64,000 bases of DNA from Tannerella sp. oral taxon 808 (GCA_002890585.1 MIQB01000003.1:1-64000); one strand, 5' to 3'; counted from the first letter of the stretch, positions 26,222 to 34,805 are shown. Numbers and translations: made by a program. The notes: generated from the letters alone by a model not told the origin.

Positions 26222-28546
26222 ATGACGAAGAAATTTACCCGACTGACAGTGGCTTTATGCGTCTGCCTGCACGCGACGCAGCTCATGGCCGACGACGGCG
26301 ATCCCACGGCCAATGGCGATTCACTGAAAACGTATGACATCGACGAGGTGGTGATCACCTCCTCACGCAAAGAGACGAACCGCACCGAGCAACTGCCCGG
26401 CGCACTGACCGTCGTCACGCCCCGAGAGGCTGACCTGCGGCAGGTCTCGTCCATCAAGCGCCTGAGCGCGTTTGTCCCCAACCTCTACATCCCCGACTAC
26501 GGCGCGCGGGTGACATCCGCCGTCTACATCCGCGGCATCGGCGCACGCAGCAGCGGACAGACGGTGGGGCTCTACGTCGACGATGTGCCCTATCCAGACA
26601 AGGGGTCGTTCGATTTCGAGTTGCCAGACATCCAGCGGATCGAGGTGCTGCGCGGGCCACAGGGCACACTCTACGGCCGCAATGCGATGGGCGGCATCAT
26701 CCATGTACACACCTTTTCCCCCCTTGAACACCAGGGCACGCGCCTCGGCGCCACCTTCGGCAACTATGGTCGGATGGACTTCCGCGCCTCACACGCCATG
26801 CGGATCGGGGAGCGGATGGGGCTCCATGCGGGGGCTTACTACCGGCGCCATAGCGGGTTCTTTGAGAATGCTTTCAGTGGCACCAAGGCGGATAACGAGC
26901 AGACGGCCGGCGGCAACGTGAAGCTCGTGCGGCGCATCACCGACGCACTCACGGCCACGGTGGCTGTCGTGGGCGGATACACGGATCAGGGCGCCTTTCC
27001 CTACGGCCTCCGCGACGACCGCACGGGGCGCGTGGCGCAGGTGAACATCAACGATCCTTCTTCTTATCGCCGTACGACAACGAACAGCAGCCTGACGCTG
27101 AAATACGAGGCCGCGCGCTTCATCCTGATCTCCACCACCGGCTGGCAGTACCTCCGCGACCGTATGCGTATGGATCAAGACTACCTGCCCCTTTCCATCT
27201 TCACCCTCGAGCAGCGCCGGCGCCACCATGCGCTCAATCAAGAAGTCTCCATCACGGGGCGCATCACGGGGCGCTATCGCTGGACCATCGGCGCTTCAGG
27301 CTTTTACGATGGTCTGCTGACGGATGCCGATGTGGAGTTTAAGGAAGAAGGCATACGCAGCGTCATGCAGAGCGCCTTCGACCGCTTGCGGGCCGATAAC
27401 CCGAAGATGCCGCGGCTGCGCGTCACGGATCGGCGGCTCTTCCTGCCTTCGCGCTTCGACGAGTCCACCCTCGGCCTGGCCATCTATCACCAGTCCACCC
27501 TCGACCACTTCCTCCTGCCCGGCCTCTCGCTCACCGCTGGCCTGCGCATCGACACCGAGCGCCGGCGGCTGCATTATGAGGCCCAGGGCAAGATGAACCT
27601 CTCCATCCTCATGCCGCCCCTCTTCCCCAAGGAGACGGACATCAGCGGCTTTTATCCCCCCACCCTGTTCGACGAGCACCTTACCTCGGGCGAATGGCAG
27701 GTGTTGCCACGCATTGCCCTCCGGTATGCCCTGGCGCCCCGCACGAACGTCTACGCGTCGGTCGCTAAGGGCTACAAGACGGGCGGTTACAACGTGCAGA
27801 TGTCGGCCGACTTGATGCAGGCGCGCATGCGTAGCGACGTGATGGACGCCTTCCGCCACTTCGCGCCCGGGATGCCGCGCTTCGGCACCCCCTCGCCCGC
27901 TGATGTATTGGCTTACCGTCCGGAGAAGGCTTGGTGTTACGAGGCCGGCCTGAAGAGCGAGCCGGTGAAGGATCGTCTGCGCGCTGAGCTTACCTTATAT
28001 TATATGGATATCCGCGACCTCCAGATCACACGCTTCACTGATAGCGGCACGGGGCGCATCCTCAGCAACGCAGGGCGTGCCACCAGCCTCGGGGTGGAAG
28101 CCTCGGTGCGTGCCGCCATAGCCGCTGGCCTCACTGCGGATCTCAGCTGGGGATTCACGCACGCCACCTTCCGCAACTATCACGATGGCCGCACGGACTA
28201 CAGCGGCCACTTCGTGCCCTACGCCCCGCGCCACACGCTCAGTTTAGGTCTGCACTACGAGCGGCGGTTCCATCGCAGTCGCCTCGTCGATCGCCTCTTC
28301 GCCGCTGCCTATTGCAACGCCGTCGGGCCCATCTACTGGACTGAGGCGGGCGACATCCGGCAGCCACTCTACGCCACCCTCGACGCCCGCGCAGGCATCT
28401 CACGCGGCGCCCTCACCTGCTTCCTCAGCGGCCAAAACCTGACGGACACGGATTATGCTGCCTTCTACTTCCGCTCTTTCGGCCGCAGCTTCATGCAGCG
28501 AGGTCGGCCCGCACAGGTCGCCGTCGGCATCGAATACGCTTTTTAG
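26222..28546 (+). CDS. TonB-dependent receptor, substrate unknown
   Basis: A 774-residue receptor from the ATG at 26222 (a GTG two codons earlier is possible). A signal peptide (about 1-21, ending QLMA) is followed by the TonB-box-like DEVVITSSRKE, a plug with VYIRGIGARSSGQTVGLYVD and EVLRGPQGTLYGRNAMGGIIHV, and a barrel ending VAVGIEYAF. The plug wording is that of siderophore/tetrapyrrole-type receptors rather than SusC. It is transcribed away from the btuB operon and has no riboswitch of its own. No partner gene follows; a hairpin ends the unit. Confidence 0.88.
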   Translation: MTKKFTRLTVALCVCLHATQLMADDGDPTANGDSLKTYDIDEVVITSSRKETNRTEQLPGALTVVTPREADLRQVSSIKRLSAFVPNLYIPDYGARVTSAVYIRGIGARSSGQTVGLYVDDVPYPDKGSFDFELPDIQRIEVLRGPQGTLYGRNAMGGIIHVHTFSPLEHQGTRLGATFGNYGRMDFRASHAMRIGERMGLHAGAYYRRHSGFFENAFSGTKADNEQTAGGNVKLVRRITDALTATVAVVGGYTDQGAFPYGLRDDRTGRVAQVNINDPSSYRRTTTNSSLTLKYEAARFILISTTGWQYLRDRMRMDQDYLPLSIFTLEQRRRHHALNQEVSITGRITGRYRWTIGASGFYDGLLTDADVEFKEEGIRSVMQSAFDRLRADNPKMPRLRVTDRRLFLPSRFDESTLGLAIYHQSTLDHFLLPGLSLTAGLRIDTERRRLHYEAQGKMNLSILMPPLFPKETDISGFYPPTLFDEHLTSGEWQVLPRIALRYALAPRTNVYASVAKGYKTGGYNVQMSADLMQARMRSDVMDAFRHFAPGMPRFGTPSPADVLAYRPEKAWCYEAGLKSEPVKDRLRAELTLYYMDIRDLQITRFTDSGTGRILSNAGRATSLGVEASVRAAIAAGLTADLSWGFTHATFRNYHDGRTDYSGHFVPYAPRHTLSLGLHYERRFHRSRLVDRLFAAAYCNAVGPIYWTEAGDIRQPLYATLDARAGISRGALTCFLSGQNLTDTDYAAFYFRSFGRSFMQRGRPAQVAVGIEYAF

Positions 28547-28595
28547 CGTAGCGGGTAAAAGCATGTACCCAGTTCTACTCTCTATCTTGATCTAA

Positions 28596-28619
28596 AGGGC
28601 AGCCACAAGGGCTGCCCCT
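28596..28619 (+). terminator. Hairpin after the receptor gene
   Basis: GGGCAGCC-acaa-GGGCTGCCC with no T-tract. It may be a weak terminator or mRNA 3' end structure. Confidence 0.4.
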
Positions 28620-28670
28620 ACGAGAAGCCGCAAGGCCATAACCACCCTCTAATCTCTAACCTCTAAACAG

Positions 28671-28985
28671 ATGGAATTTCTTACTACGTACAACCTCTGG
28701 GGCCTCGTCATTGGCGTCGCCACGTTTCTAATCATCGGACTTTTCCACCCGCTCGTCATCAAGGCAGAATACTACTTCGGCACACGCTGTTGGTGGGCCT
28801 TCCTCGTGGCCGGATTCCTATTTATAGGCATCTCCGTGTTGGTCCACCACCTCGTGCTCTCCACCATAGCCGGCGTCGTGGCCTTCTCCTGCTTTTGGTC
28901 GATCCTGGAAGTGTTTGATCAAAAGAAACGCGTGGAGAAAGGTTGGTTCCCCGCAAATCCGAAACGGGCAGCGAAAAAGGTGTAG
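28671..28985 (+). CDS. DUF4491 membrane protein
   Basis: A 104-residue protein with three hydrophobic segments (about residues 8-28, 42-58, 62-82) and a positively charged C-terminus (KRAAKKV). It matches the DUF4491 pattern: NLWGLVIGVATFLIIGLFHP, then YFGTRCWWAFLVAG. Function unknown. A 23-bp array starts within a few bases of its stop. Confidence 0.82.
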   Translation: MEFLTTYNLWGLVIGVATFLIIGLFHPLVIKAEYYFGTRCWWAFLVAGFLFIGISVLVHHLVLSTIAGVVAFSCFWSILEVFDQKKRVEKGWFPANPKRAAKKV

Positions 28986-28989
28986 CGTC

Positions 28990-29150
28990 GCAACGCTTGC
29001 TTTGTGGGTGACGCAACGCCTGCTTTGTGGGTGACGCAACGCCTGCTTTGTGAGTGACGCAACGCCTGCTTTGTGAGTGACGCAACGCCTGCTTTGTGAG
29101 TGTCGCAACGCCTGCTTTGTGAGTGACGCAACGCCTGCTTTGTGAGTGAC
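28990..29150. repeat. 23-bp tandem array related to the one at 13560
   Basis: Seven contiguous units (28990, 29013, 29036, 29059, 29082, 29105, 29128), type 'gcaacgcctgctttgtgagt'. The core AACGCCTGCTTTGTG also occurs in the 13560 array in the same orientation. Confidence 0.92.
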
Positions 29151-29186
29151 GCAAATGATTTGCGAAGGATTGGGTGTATACCCGTG

Positions 29187-29233
29187 GCGGCCTGAAAGGT
29201 CGCTGGACGATAGCCCAGGGCAACGCCCTGGGC
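29187..29233 (+). repeat. Dispersed two-hairpin element
   Basis: GCGGCCTGAAAGGTCGC, linker 'tggacgatagccc', then CCCAGGGCAACGCCCTGGG. Confidence 0.8.
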
Positions 29234-29250
29234 CCAGGCGACACAAAAAA

Positions 29251-29317
29251 CCGCACCCTCAAAATCCTCCACCCACCCTGCCCTCAGCAGGGTGGGTGGA
29301 GGATTTTGAGGGTGCGG
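29251..29317. repeat. Perfect 31-bp inverted repeat with 5-base loop
   Basis: Arms 29251-29281 and 29287-29317 are exact complements around the loop CCTCA. The outer part reads CCGCACCCTC...GAGGGTGCGG. No T-tract follows, and there is no adjacent gene on either side within 180 bases other than repeats. Confidence 0.9.
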
Positions 29318-29337
29318 GGGCTCGGGCGGGCATCGCA

Positions 29338-29412
29338 TCCCCAGGGTGCCGCTCCGCCCGGGAGGCGTCGCTCTACCCTGGGCTATCGTCCAGCGGCCCT
29401 TCAGGCCGCTTT
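29338..29412 (-). repeat. Dispersed two-hairpin element, inverted, with insertion
   Basis: CCCCAGGGT...ACCCTGGG with about 25 extra bases in the loop, then 'ctatcgtcca' and GCGGCCCTTCAGGCCGC. It flanks the long hairpin opposite the copy at 29187, so the hairpin is bracketed by two inverted copies. Confidence 0.75.
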
Positions 29413-29506
29413 TAGACACCCTTCCCGTACAAGCATCGTGTAAGACCACTGTGCAGGGCTTGCCTCGTAGGGGTGAATAATCTTCGCCCTTACAACCGCA
29501 CTGGTG

Positions 29507-29688
29507 AATACCCCCTTCACACCTCAGTGAATACCTCCTTCACACCTCGGTGAAGACACCCTTCACGCCTCAATGAAGACCCCCTTCATACCTCAGTGAA
29601 GACACCCTTCATACCTCAGTGAAGACACCCTTCACACCTCAGTGAAGACATCCTTCACACCTCAGTGAAGACGCCCTTCACACCTCGG
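29507..29688. repeat. 23-bp tandem array with CTTCAC/GTGAAG dyads
   Basis: Eight contiguous units, type 'aagacacccttcacacctca'. Dyad CTTCAC...GTGAAG spans each unit junction; some units have CTTCA...TGAAG. It ends about 54 bases before the cupin gene. Confidence 0.92.
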
Positions 29689-29741
29689 ATACATACATTC
29701 GCCAACCATTTTTGTTTCACTATTAAACCCCTATCATAACA

Positions 29742-30071
29742 ATGAAAACCTTCGAGAAAGCAACCGTCATCGCCCTTGAGCCATCGGTGGACTATGCCAC
29801 CGGCTCCGTCATCAGTAAGCAAGTCACCATCAGCCGCGCCGGCAACATCACCCTCTTTTCCTTCGACAAGGATCAGGGCCTGACTGAGCACACGGCCGAC
29901 TTCGACGCCTTTGTGCAGATCCTCGACGGTGAGGCCGAGATCCGCATCGACGGCATGCCTCACCGGCTGAAAACCGGTGACTGCATCATCATGCCCGCCA
30001 ACCATCCGCACGCCCTCTATGCCGTGGAGCGCTTCAAGATGCTGCTGACGATGATTCGCGGCGGGGAGTGA
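29742..30071 (+). CDS. Small cupin-domain protein
   Basis: A 109-residue single-domain cupin. Strand pattern: FVQILDGEAEIRIDG, then LKTGDCIIMPANHPHAL, the two-motif cupin core with a His-rich second motif (NHPHAL) and His49 (LTEHT) upstream as likely metal ligands. Such proteins often bind a metal or small ligand; the substrate is unknown. It is followed by a strong bidirectional terminator and a convergent Lrp gene. Confidence 0.82.
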   Translation: MKTFEKATVIALEPSVDYATGSVISKQVTISRAGNITLFSFDKDQGLTEHTADFDAFVQILDGEAEIRIDGMPHRLKTGDCIIMPANHPHALYAVERFKMLLTMIRGGE

Positions 30072-30092
30072 GCTGCCCCCCGAAACAAAACC

Positions 30093-30142
30093 GAACCGCC
30101 CCCCGAAAGCCACATGGACTCCTCGGGGGGCGGTTCTCTTTC
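30093..30142. terminator. Bidirectional terminator, cupin and Lrp genes
   Basis: A perfect 14-bp stem GAACCGCCCCCCGA / TCGGGGGGCGGTTC with a short T-rich tail on the plus strand, between convergent genes. Confidence 0.75.
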
Positions 30143-30155
30143 CATTCGTTACTCC

Positions 30156-30617
30156 TCAGATGTGGATCCCATACTCCCTCTTCACCTCGTCCATCACGAA
30201 GATGCTGTGGATGGAGCTGAGGTGCTCGATTGTCCCGAGTACGTTCAGGAGGAAGGCTTGATAATACTTCATGTCCGGCGCGTGGATCTTGAGCAGATAG
30301 TCGTAGTCTCCGGCAATGTTGTAGCACTCGGTCACTTCCGGGATGGCCTGAATCTTCCGCGTAAACTCCGTCGCAATCTCGCGATTGATGCGACTCATCT
30401 TTACGGTGCAAAACACGCGGAAGCCTCGATTCAGCTTTTCGGCATCGAGCACAGCCACGTATTTCTTGATGTATCCCTTGCGTTCGAGGCGTTTGAGGCG
30501 CTCGAAAACGGGCGTAGAAGAGAGGTTCACGTTGCGTGCCAACTCTTTGGTCGTCAGGTGAGCATCTTCCTGCAGGATGCGCAGGATTTGCAGGTCGGTA
30601 TTGTCTAATGTCTCCAT
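30156..30617 (-). CDS. Lrp/AsnC family transcriptional regulator
   Basis: A 153-residue regulator from the ATG at 30617; an in-frame start at 30677 would add 20 residues without family character. The N-terminal winged helix-turn-helix (LDNTDLQILRILQEDAHLTT, then SSTPVFERLKRLERKGYI, residues about 4-52) is followed by the RAM ligand-binding domain (VFCTVKM through IHSIFVMDEVKREYGI). Lrp proteins bind DNA as octamers and often sense amino acids. Possible -7 box at 30686. It is convergent with the cupin gene; the target is unknown. Confidence 0.9.
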   Translation of the reverse strand: METLDNTDLQILRILQEDAHLTTKELARNVNLSSTPVFERLKRLERKGYIKKYVAVLDAEKLNRGFRVFCTVKMSRINREIATEFTRKIQAIPEVTECYNIAGDYDYLLKIHAPDMKYYQAFLLNVLGTIEHLSSIHSIFVMDEVKREYGIHI

Positions 30618-30685
30618 AAGTGATAAATATTCTTCTTGCGAGTATTTTAGGTGATCGGAACGACCCTTATTTTCCATAAGGATGC

Positions 30686-30694
30686 GCGAAAATA
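30686..30694 (-). promoter_or_regulatory. Possible -7 box of the Lrp gene
   Basis: TATTTTCGC on the minus strand, one mismatch to TAnnTTTGC, about 68 bases before the start. Confidence 0.35.
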
Positions 30695-30871
30695 GTATGG
30701 TTTTCTTTATGGCACATAGATCCTATGCTATGTCGAGATCCTAAAGGTGCGTTTAGCGGGAAATCAGAGAGAAAATAAGGCCTCGGATTGCGACGGGTTG
30801 GCGCTTGTATAAAAACCCACGCCCGTAGGGTAGGGGGGAGGCGTAGGTCCGCCGCTGGCCTCGAAAACGCC

Positions 30872-30880
30872 TACTTTTGC
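30872..30880 (+). promoter_or_regulatory. -7 box of the cob operon, almost touching the start codon
   Basis: TACTTTTGC ends five bases before the ATG at 30886, so the transcript must have essentially no leader. No riboswitch can precede it. Confidence 0.65.
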
Positions 30881-30885
30881 CCGCG

Positions 30886-31395
30886 ATGAGACGTATTACA
30901 TTGATCACAGGCGGACAACGGTCCGGGAAGAGCAGTTACGCAGAGCGGATGGCGCTATCGCTGTCCGCTCGTCCTGTTTATATGGCTACGGCGCGCGTCT
31001 GGGACGATGAGTTCCGCCGACGTGTGGAGCGCCATCAGGCGGCGCGCGGGCCGCAGTGGACGAACATTGAGGAGGAGAAGCAGCTTAGCCGACACGATGT
31101 AGCGGGGCGTGTAGTCGTTGTGGACTGCGTCACGCTGTGGTGCACCAACTTCTTCTTCGACCTCGACTCCGACGTGCAGGCCGCCCTCGAGGCCGCGCGC
31201 AGCGAGTTCGACCGCCTCACGGCACAAGACGCCACGTTCCTTTTTGTCACTAACGAGATCGGCCTCGGCGGCGTCTCCGAGAATAAGCTCCAGCGCCGCT
31301 TCACCGACTTGCAAGGCTGGATGAACCAGTACATCGCCGCGCGAGCCGACGAGGTCGTCCTTATGGTCAGCGGCATCCCCGTGAAGATTAAATGA
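30886..31395 (+). CDS. cobU: Adenosylcobinamide kinase/guanylyltransferase
   Basis: A 169-residue bifunctional enzyme that phosphorylates adenosylcobinamide and transfers GMP to give AdoCbi-GDP. The P-loop is GGQRSGKSS (residues 9-17). RHQAARG (around His50) is where the guanylylated histidine lies, followed by VVDCVTLWCTN and FVTNEIGLGG, all typical. The start at 30886 is preferred over a TTG at 30877 because the -7 box overlaps that TTG. First gene of cobU-cobT-cobS-cobC; its stop overlaps the cobT start (ATGA). Confidence 0.94.
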   Translation: MRRITLITGGQRSGKSSYAERMALSLSARPVYMATARVWDDEFRRRVERHQAARGPQWTNIEEEKQLSRHDVAGRVVVVDCVTLWCTNFFFDLDSDVQAALEAARSEFDRLTAQDATFLFVTNEIGLGGVSENKLQRRFTDLQGWMNQYIAARADEVVLMVSGIPVKIK

Positions 31396-32453
31396 AGCAT
31401 ACCCCCAGCATGAAAACCTTCCGCATCCGAAAGCCGGACGACGCGATCCGCCCGGCCCTGCAACAAAAGATCGACAACCTGACTAAGCCCAAAGGGGCAC
31501 TCGGGCGGCTCGAGGAGCTGGCCCTGCAAATCGGACTCGTGCAACAAACCCTCACCCCCACGCTGCGCCGTCCGCACAACATCATCTTCGCTGCCGACCA
31601 CGGCATTACGGCCGAAGGCGTCAGCATCTCGCCCCGCGAAGTGACGTGGCAGCAGTGCATCCACTTCGCCACCTCGAATGGTGGCGGCGTCAACTTCCTC
31701 TGCCGGCAGCACGGCTTCGCACTGCGCGTCGTTGACGTCGGCGTGGACTACGACTTCCCGCCCGAGCTCCCCATCATCCCCCGCAAGGTGCGCCGCGGCA
31801 CGCGCAACTTCCTCCACGAGCCAGCCATGACCGAGGGTGAACTGGACGCCTGTATCGCACACGGTGCGGAGGTTGTGCGCAGCGTCTACGATGCCGGTTG
31901 CAACGTTGTCAGCTTCGGCGAGATGGGTATCGGCAACACCTCCGCCTCCTCGCTGTGGATGACCTGCCTTGCGGACATCCCCTTAGCGCGCTGCGTGGGC
32001 GCCGGATCCGGCCTTTCGGACGAGGGCGTGCGCCACAAGCTCGGCGTGCTCAGTCGTGCGTTGGAAAACTATACGGGCGATGGGTCGACCATCAGCATCA
32101 TGCGTCACTTCGGCGGCTTAGAGATGGTCGCTGCCGTCGGTGCCATCCTGCAAGCGGCCGAGCTCGGCATGCTCATCCTCGTCGACGGCTTCATTCTGAC
32201 TAACTGCATGCTGGCCGCCGCCGCCATCTGCCCGGATGTAATGGCCTACGCCATCTTCGGTCACTGCGGCGACGAGTCGGGCCATCGCCTTGTGCTCGAC
32301 GCCCTTCACGCCCGCCCGTTGCTCGATCTCGGTCTGCGGCTCGGTGAGGGCACAGGCGCCATCTGCGCCTATCCCATCGTCGACTCCGCCGTCCGCATGA
32401 TCAACGAGATGGACACCTTCGAGGGTGGCCGCATCACGAAGTATTTCTCTTAG
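31392..32453 (+). CDS. cobT: Nicotinate-nucleotide--dimethylbenzimidazole phosphoribosyltransferase
   Basis: A 353-residue enzyme that makes alpha-ribazole phosphate from nicotinate mononucleotide and the lower-ligand base. TKPKGALGRLEELALQIG, FAADHGITAEGVS, EMGIGNTSASS and the C-terminal LGEGTGA (catalytic-base Glu319) are present. The start at 31392 overlaps the cobU stop; an internal ATG at 31410 is also plausible. Which base it activates cannot be read from the sequence. Confidence 0.95.
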   Translation: MKHTPSMKTFRIRKPDDAIRPALQQKIDNLTKPKGALGRLEELALQIGLVQQTLTPTLRRPHNIIFAADHGITAEGVSISPREVTWQQCIHFATSNGGGVNFLCRQHGFALRVVDVGVDYDFPPELPIIPRKVRRGTRNFLHEPAMTEGELDACIAHGAEVVRSVYDAGCNVVSFGEMGIGNTSASSLWMTCLADIPLARCVGAGSGLSDEGVRHKLGVLSRALENYTGDGSTISIMRHFGGLEMVAAVGAILQAAELGMLILVDGFILTNCMLAAAAICPDVMAYAIFGHCGDESGHRLVLDALHARPLLDLGLRLGEGTGAICAYPIVDSAVRMINEMDTFEGGRITKYFS

Positions 32454-32488
32454 CGCATCTTCTAACTACCCTCTAACTACTCAGCGTT

Positions 32489-33286
32489 ATGATCGATGAC
32501 ATATTCGCAGCCCTCACCTTCTTCACGCGGCTGCCGTGGTGGCGGTTGCGCCAAGTGCCCGCTGACAGTTTCAAGCGTCTCGTCGCCTATTGGCCGCTGG
32601 CGGGATGGCTCACGGGCGGCGTGATGGCCCTTGTTTATTGGGTGATGGTCATGGCAGACCATCCCTTCCTCTTCGGCTTACTGTTGGCATGGATTGCGCG
32701 GCTGCTCCTCACCGGCGCCCTGCACGAGGATGGCTTGGCCGACTTCATTGACGGCTTCGGCGGTGGCCGCACACGCCAACGCACGCTGGCCATTATGAAG
32801 GATTCCCACATCGGCACCTATGGCGTGCTTACGCTTATCGTCCACGCTGCCCTCTGGCTTTGCACCACCACCATCTTGGCCGGTTACATGGAGGAGTACC
32901 TCTTCTGCCTGCTCTTCCTTGGCGATGTCTGGGCCAAATGGTGCGCCTCGCAGATGATCAACCTCCTGCCTTACGTCCGTCGTGAAGACGAGTGTAAGAT
33001 CCAAGCCGTTTACGATCCCATGTCGACGTCCTCCTTTTTCATCGGGCTGCTCTTGGCCTTCGTACCACTGATGGCCGGTTCGGCGTGGCTCTTTTGGGAG
33101 GGATTCGAGTTCCTCATCGGCGGACTCTGGGTGTCGGCCGCTGTAACCATCGGCGTCATGCTGCTGCTTGTGCGCTACATGCGGCATCGCCTTGGCGGCT
33201 ATACCGGCGACTGCTGCGGCGCCACCTTCTTGCTCTGCGAACTCTCATTTCTTATTATGCTGAATATCGTATGGATGTTTTTCTGA
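32489..33286 (+). CDS. cobS: Adenosylcobinamide-GDP ribazoletransferase (cobalamin synthase)
   Basis: A 265-residue integral membrane enzyme that joins AdoCbi-GDP and alpha-ribazole (phosphate) to complete the cobamide. The signature HEDGLADFIDGFGGG (residues 79-93) carries the metal-binding acidic residues, followed by KDSHIGTYG. At least five hydrophobic segments are visible. The start is 35 bases after cobT; the 3' end overlaps cobC by 16 bases. Confidence 0.94.
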   Translation: MIDDIFAALTFFTRLPWWRLRQVPADSFKRLVAYWPLAGWLTGGVMALVYWVMVMADHPFLFGLLLAWIARLLLTGALHEDGLADFIDGFGGGRTRQRTLAIMKDSHIGTYGVLTLIVHAALWLCTTTILAGYMEEYLFCLLFLGDVWAKWCASQMINLLPYVRREDECKIQAVYDPMSTSSFFIGLLLAFVPLMAGSAWLFWEGFEFLIGGLWVSAAVTIGVMLLLVRYMRHRLGGYTGDCCGATFLLCELSFLIMLNIVWMFF

Positions 33287-33798
33287 TTCGCCACACCTCT
33301 GTCGACGTCCCCCCCGGCACTTGCTACGGCCACACCGACGTCCCCCTCCGCTCCACCTTTCCCGAGGAGGCAGCCCGCGTCAAGCAACAGCTCGACGCCC
33401 ACACCTTCGACGCTGTCTACACCAGTCCGCTCAGCCGTTGCACACGCCTTGCCACCTATTGCGGTTATCCCGACGCCCTCCGCGACGACCGTCTGAAGGA
33501 GATGAATATGGGCGCGTGGGAGATGCACCTCTTCGATGCCATCACCGACCCGCGCATCCGCGAGTGGTACGACGATTACTTGCATGTGGCACCCACCGGC
33601 GGCGAATCGTATCCCGAGATGCAGCGCCGCATCTCCGCCTTCCTTGACGAATTGAAAGGGACGGGTCACCGGAGGGTCGCCCTCTTCGCCCACGGTGGTG
33701 TGCTGATGTGTGCGCAGGTGCATGCCGGAAAGATGCTTCCCGCCGATGCCCTCCGCCAGCTCGCCCCCTACGGAGGCATCATACAAATCACCCTCTGA
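33271..33798 (+). CDS. cobC: Histidine phosphatase, probable alpha-ribazole phosphatase
   Basis: A 175-residue histidine phosphatase superfamily member: LIRHT (Arg7, nucleophile His8), YTSPLSRCTRLA, and the second catalytic FAHGG (His141). The family is broad, so the assignment to removal of the 5'-phosphate from the alpha-ribazole moiety rests on its position as the last gene of cobUTS, overlapping cobS. Confidence 0.88.
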   Translation: MDVFLIRHTSVDVPPGTCYGHTDVPLRSTFPEEAARVKQQLDAHTFDAVYTSPLSRCTRLATYCGYPDALRDDRLKEMNMGAWEMHLFDAITDPRIREWYDDYLHVAPTGGESYPEMQRRISAFLDELKGTGHRRVALFAHGGVLMCAQVHAGKMLPADALRQLAPYGGIIQITL

Positions 33799-33883
33799 AC
33801 GGCCCTTAAAGTCCCAATTAATAGTGAGAAAAGCCCTTGGTATATCCACACCATTAGGGGTTGCCCTCGCCTGCCTGCGCAAA

Positions 33884-33892
33884 TACTTTTGC
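33884..33892 (+). promoter_or_regulatory. -7 box of the flavodoxin gene
   Basis: TACTTTTGC, 30 bases before the ATG at 33922. Confidence 0.65.
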
Positions 33893-33921
33893 CCCCGAAA
33901 AATTTTAATTACAAGAAAGAA

Positions 33922-34413
33922 ATGGGAAAGACAGCCATCATTTACGGTTCGACCACAGGTACGACCGAAGACATCGCAGGCCGCATCGCCTCGCAACTGA
34001 ACGTCGGTAAAGAAGACATCTACGAAATCTCTAAAGTCACGGCCGACACCGTGGCCCCTTACGACAACTTGCTTTTAGGCACCTCTACTTGGGGCAGCGG
34101 TGATCTGCAAGACGACTGGTACGACGGCGTGGAGACCCTCAAGGGGGCAAATCTGGCCGGAAAGAAGATCGCCCTCTTCGGCTGCGGCGACGCCTCGTCT
34201 TACTCCGACACCTTCTGCAGTGCGATGGGTACGATCTATAACGACCTGAAGGATTCGGGCGCCACGTTCGTGGGCCGTGTGGATCCGTCGGATTACACCT
34301 TCGACAGCTCCGACGCCATCGTGGACGGACAGTTCGTCGGCCTGCCGATCGATGAAGTGAACGAGCCGGAGAAGACCGATGATCGCATTAGCAGCTGGGT
34401 AGCGTCGCTCTAA
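33922..34413 (+). CDS. fldA: Flavodoxin, long-chain type
   Basis: A 163-residue FMN-binding electron carrier. The phosphate-binding loop is YGSTTGTTEDIA (about residues 8-19). The isoalloxazine loops are TSTWGSGDLQDDWYD and FGCGDASSYSDTFC, with the extra long-chain loop around VGRVDPSDYTF. It is expressed from its own promoter, with the DUF2023 gene 11 bases downstream. Confidence 0.94.
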   Translation: MGKTAIIYGSTTGTTEDIAGRIASQLNVGKEDIYEISKVTADTVAPYDNLLLGTSTWGSGDLQDDWYDGVETLKGANLAGKKIALFGCGDASSYSDTFCSAMGTIYNDLKDSGATFVGRVDPSDYTFDSSDAIVDGQFVGLPIDEVNEPEKTDDRISSWVASL

Positions 34414-34424
34414 CACCATGCGTC

Positions 34425-34793
34425 ATGGCCGCCGAGACGAAGCCGATAGCAGGATCGGCCGAGATTAAAGTCTTGTACAATCATATTTATGAGTACAAGA
34501 AAGGTGTCCGGAATCTGATCCTCTACACGTTGAACGAGCAATATGTCCCCCTCGCCTGCGAGCGATTGGAGAGGCAGCGTATCCCTTACCTCATTCAGCG
34601 CGCGGGAAGGAGTAACATCAATATCTACTTCGGACAACCCGAGTGCCTCGAAACGATTCGAGGCTTCGTCTCCCGACCATTGAACAGGCTTACGCCTGAA
34701 GAGGATTTCATCCTCGGTGCGCTACTGGGATACAACATTTGCGAACAGTGCAAGCGCTTCTGTACGAAAAAGAAGAGGGCTTGCCGGGCTTGA
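34425..34793 (+). CDS. DUF2023 family protein
   Basis: A 122-residue soluble protein: VLYNHIYEYKKGVRNLILYT, then NINIYFG, and LTPEEDFILGALLGYN followed by a Cys-rich end (CEQCKRFC). DUF2023 members usually lie next to flavodoxin, as here, which suggests a shared redox role; none is established. A terminator follows. Confidence 0.82.
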   Translation: MAAETKPIAGSAEIKVLYNHIYEYKKGVRNLILYTLNEQYVPLACERLERQRIPYLIQRAGRSNINIYFGQPECLETIRGFVSRPLNRLTPEEDFILGALLGYNICEQCKRFCTKKKRACRA

Positions 34794-34805
34794 TTAAGGA
34801 AGAAA

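Noticed and set aside
28818..29449. Frames of 142-176 codons over the 23-bp array at 28990
   Set aside because: They translate the 23-bp repeat and two-hairpin elements; the 23-base period makes all three frames look alike.
30877..30885. TTG start for cobU
   Set aside because: The codon lies within the -7 promoter box, so it would not be transcribed.
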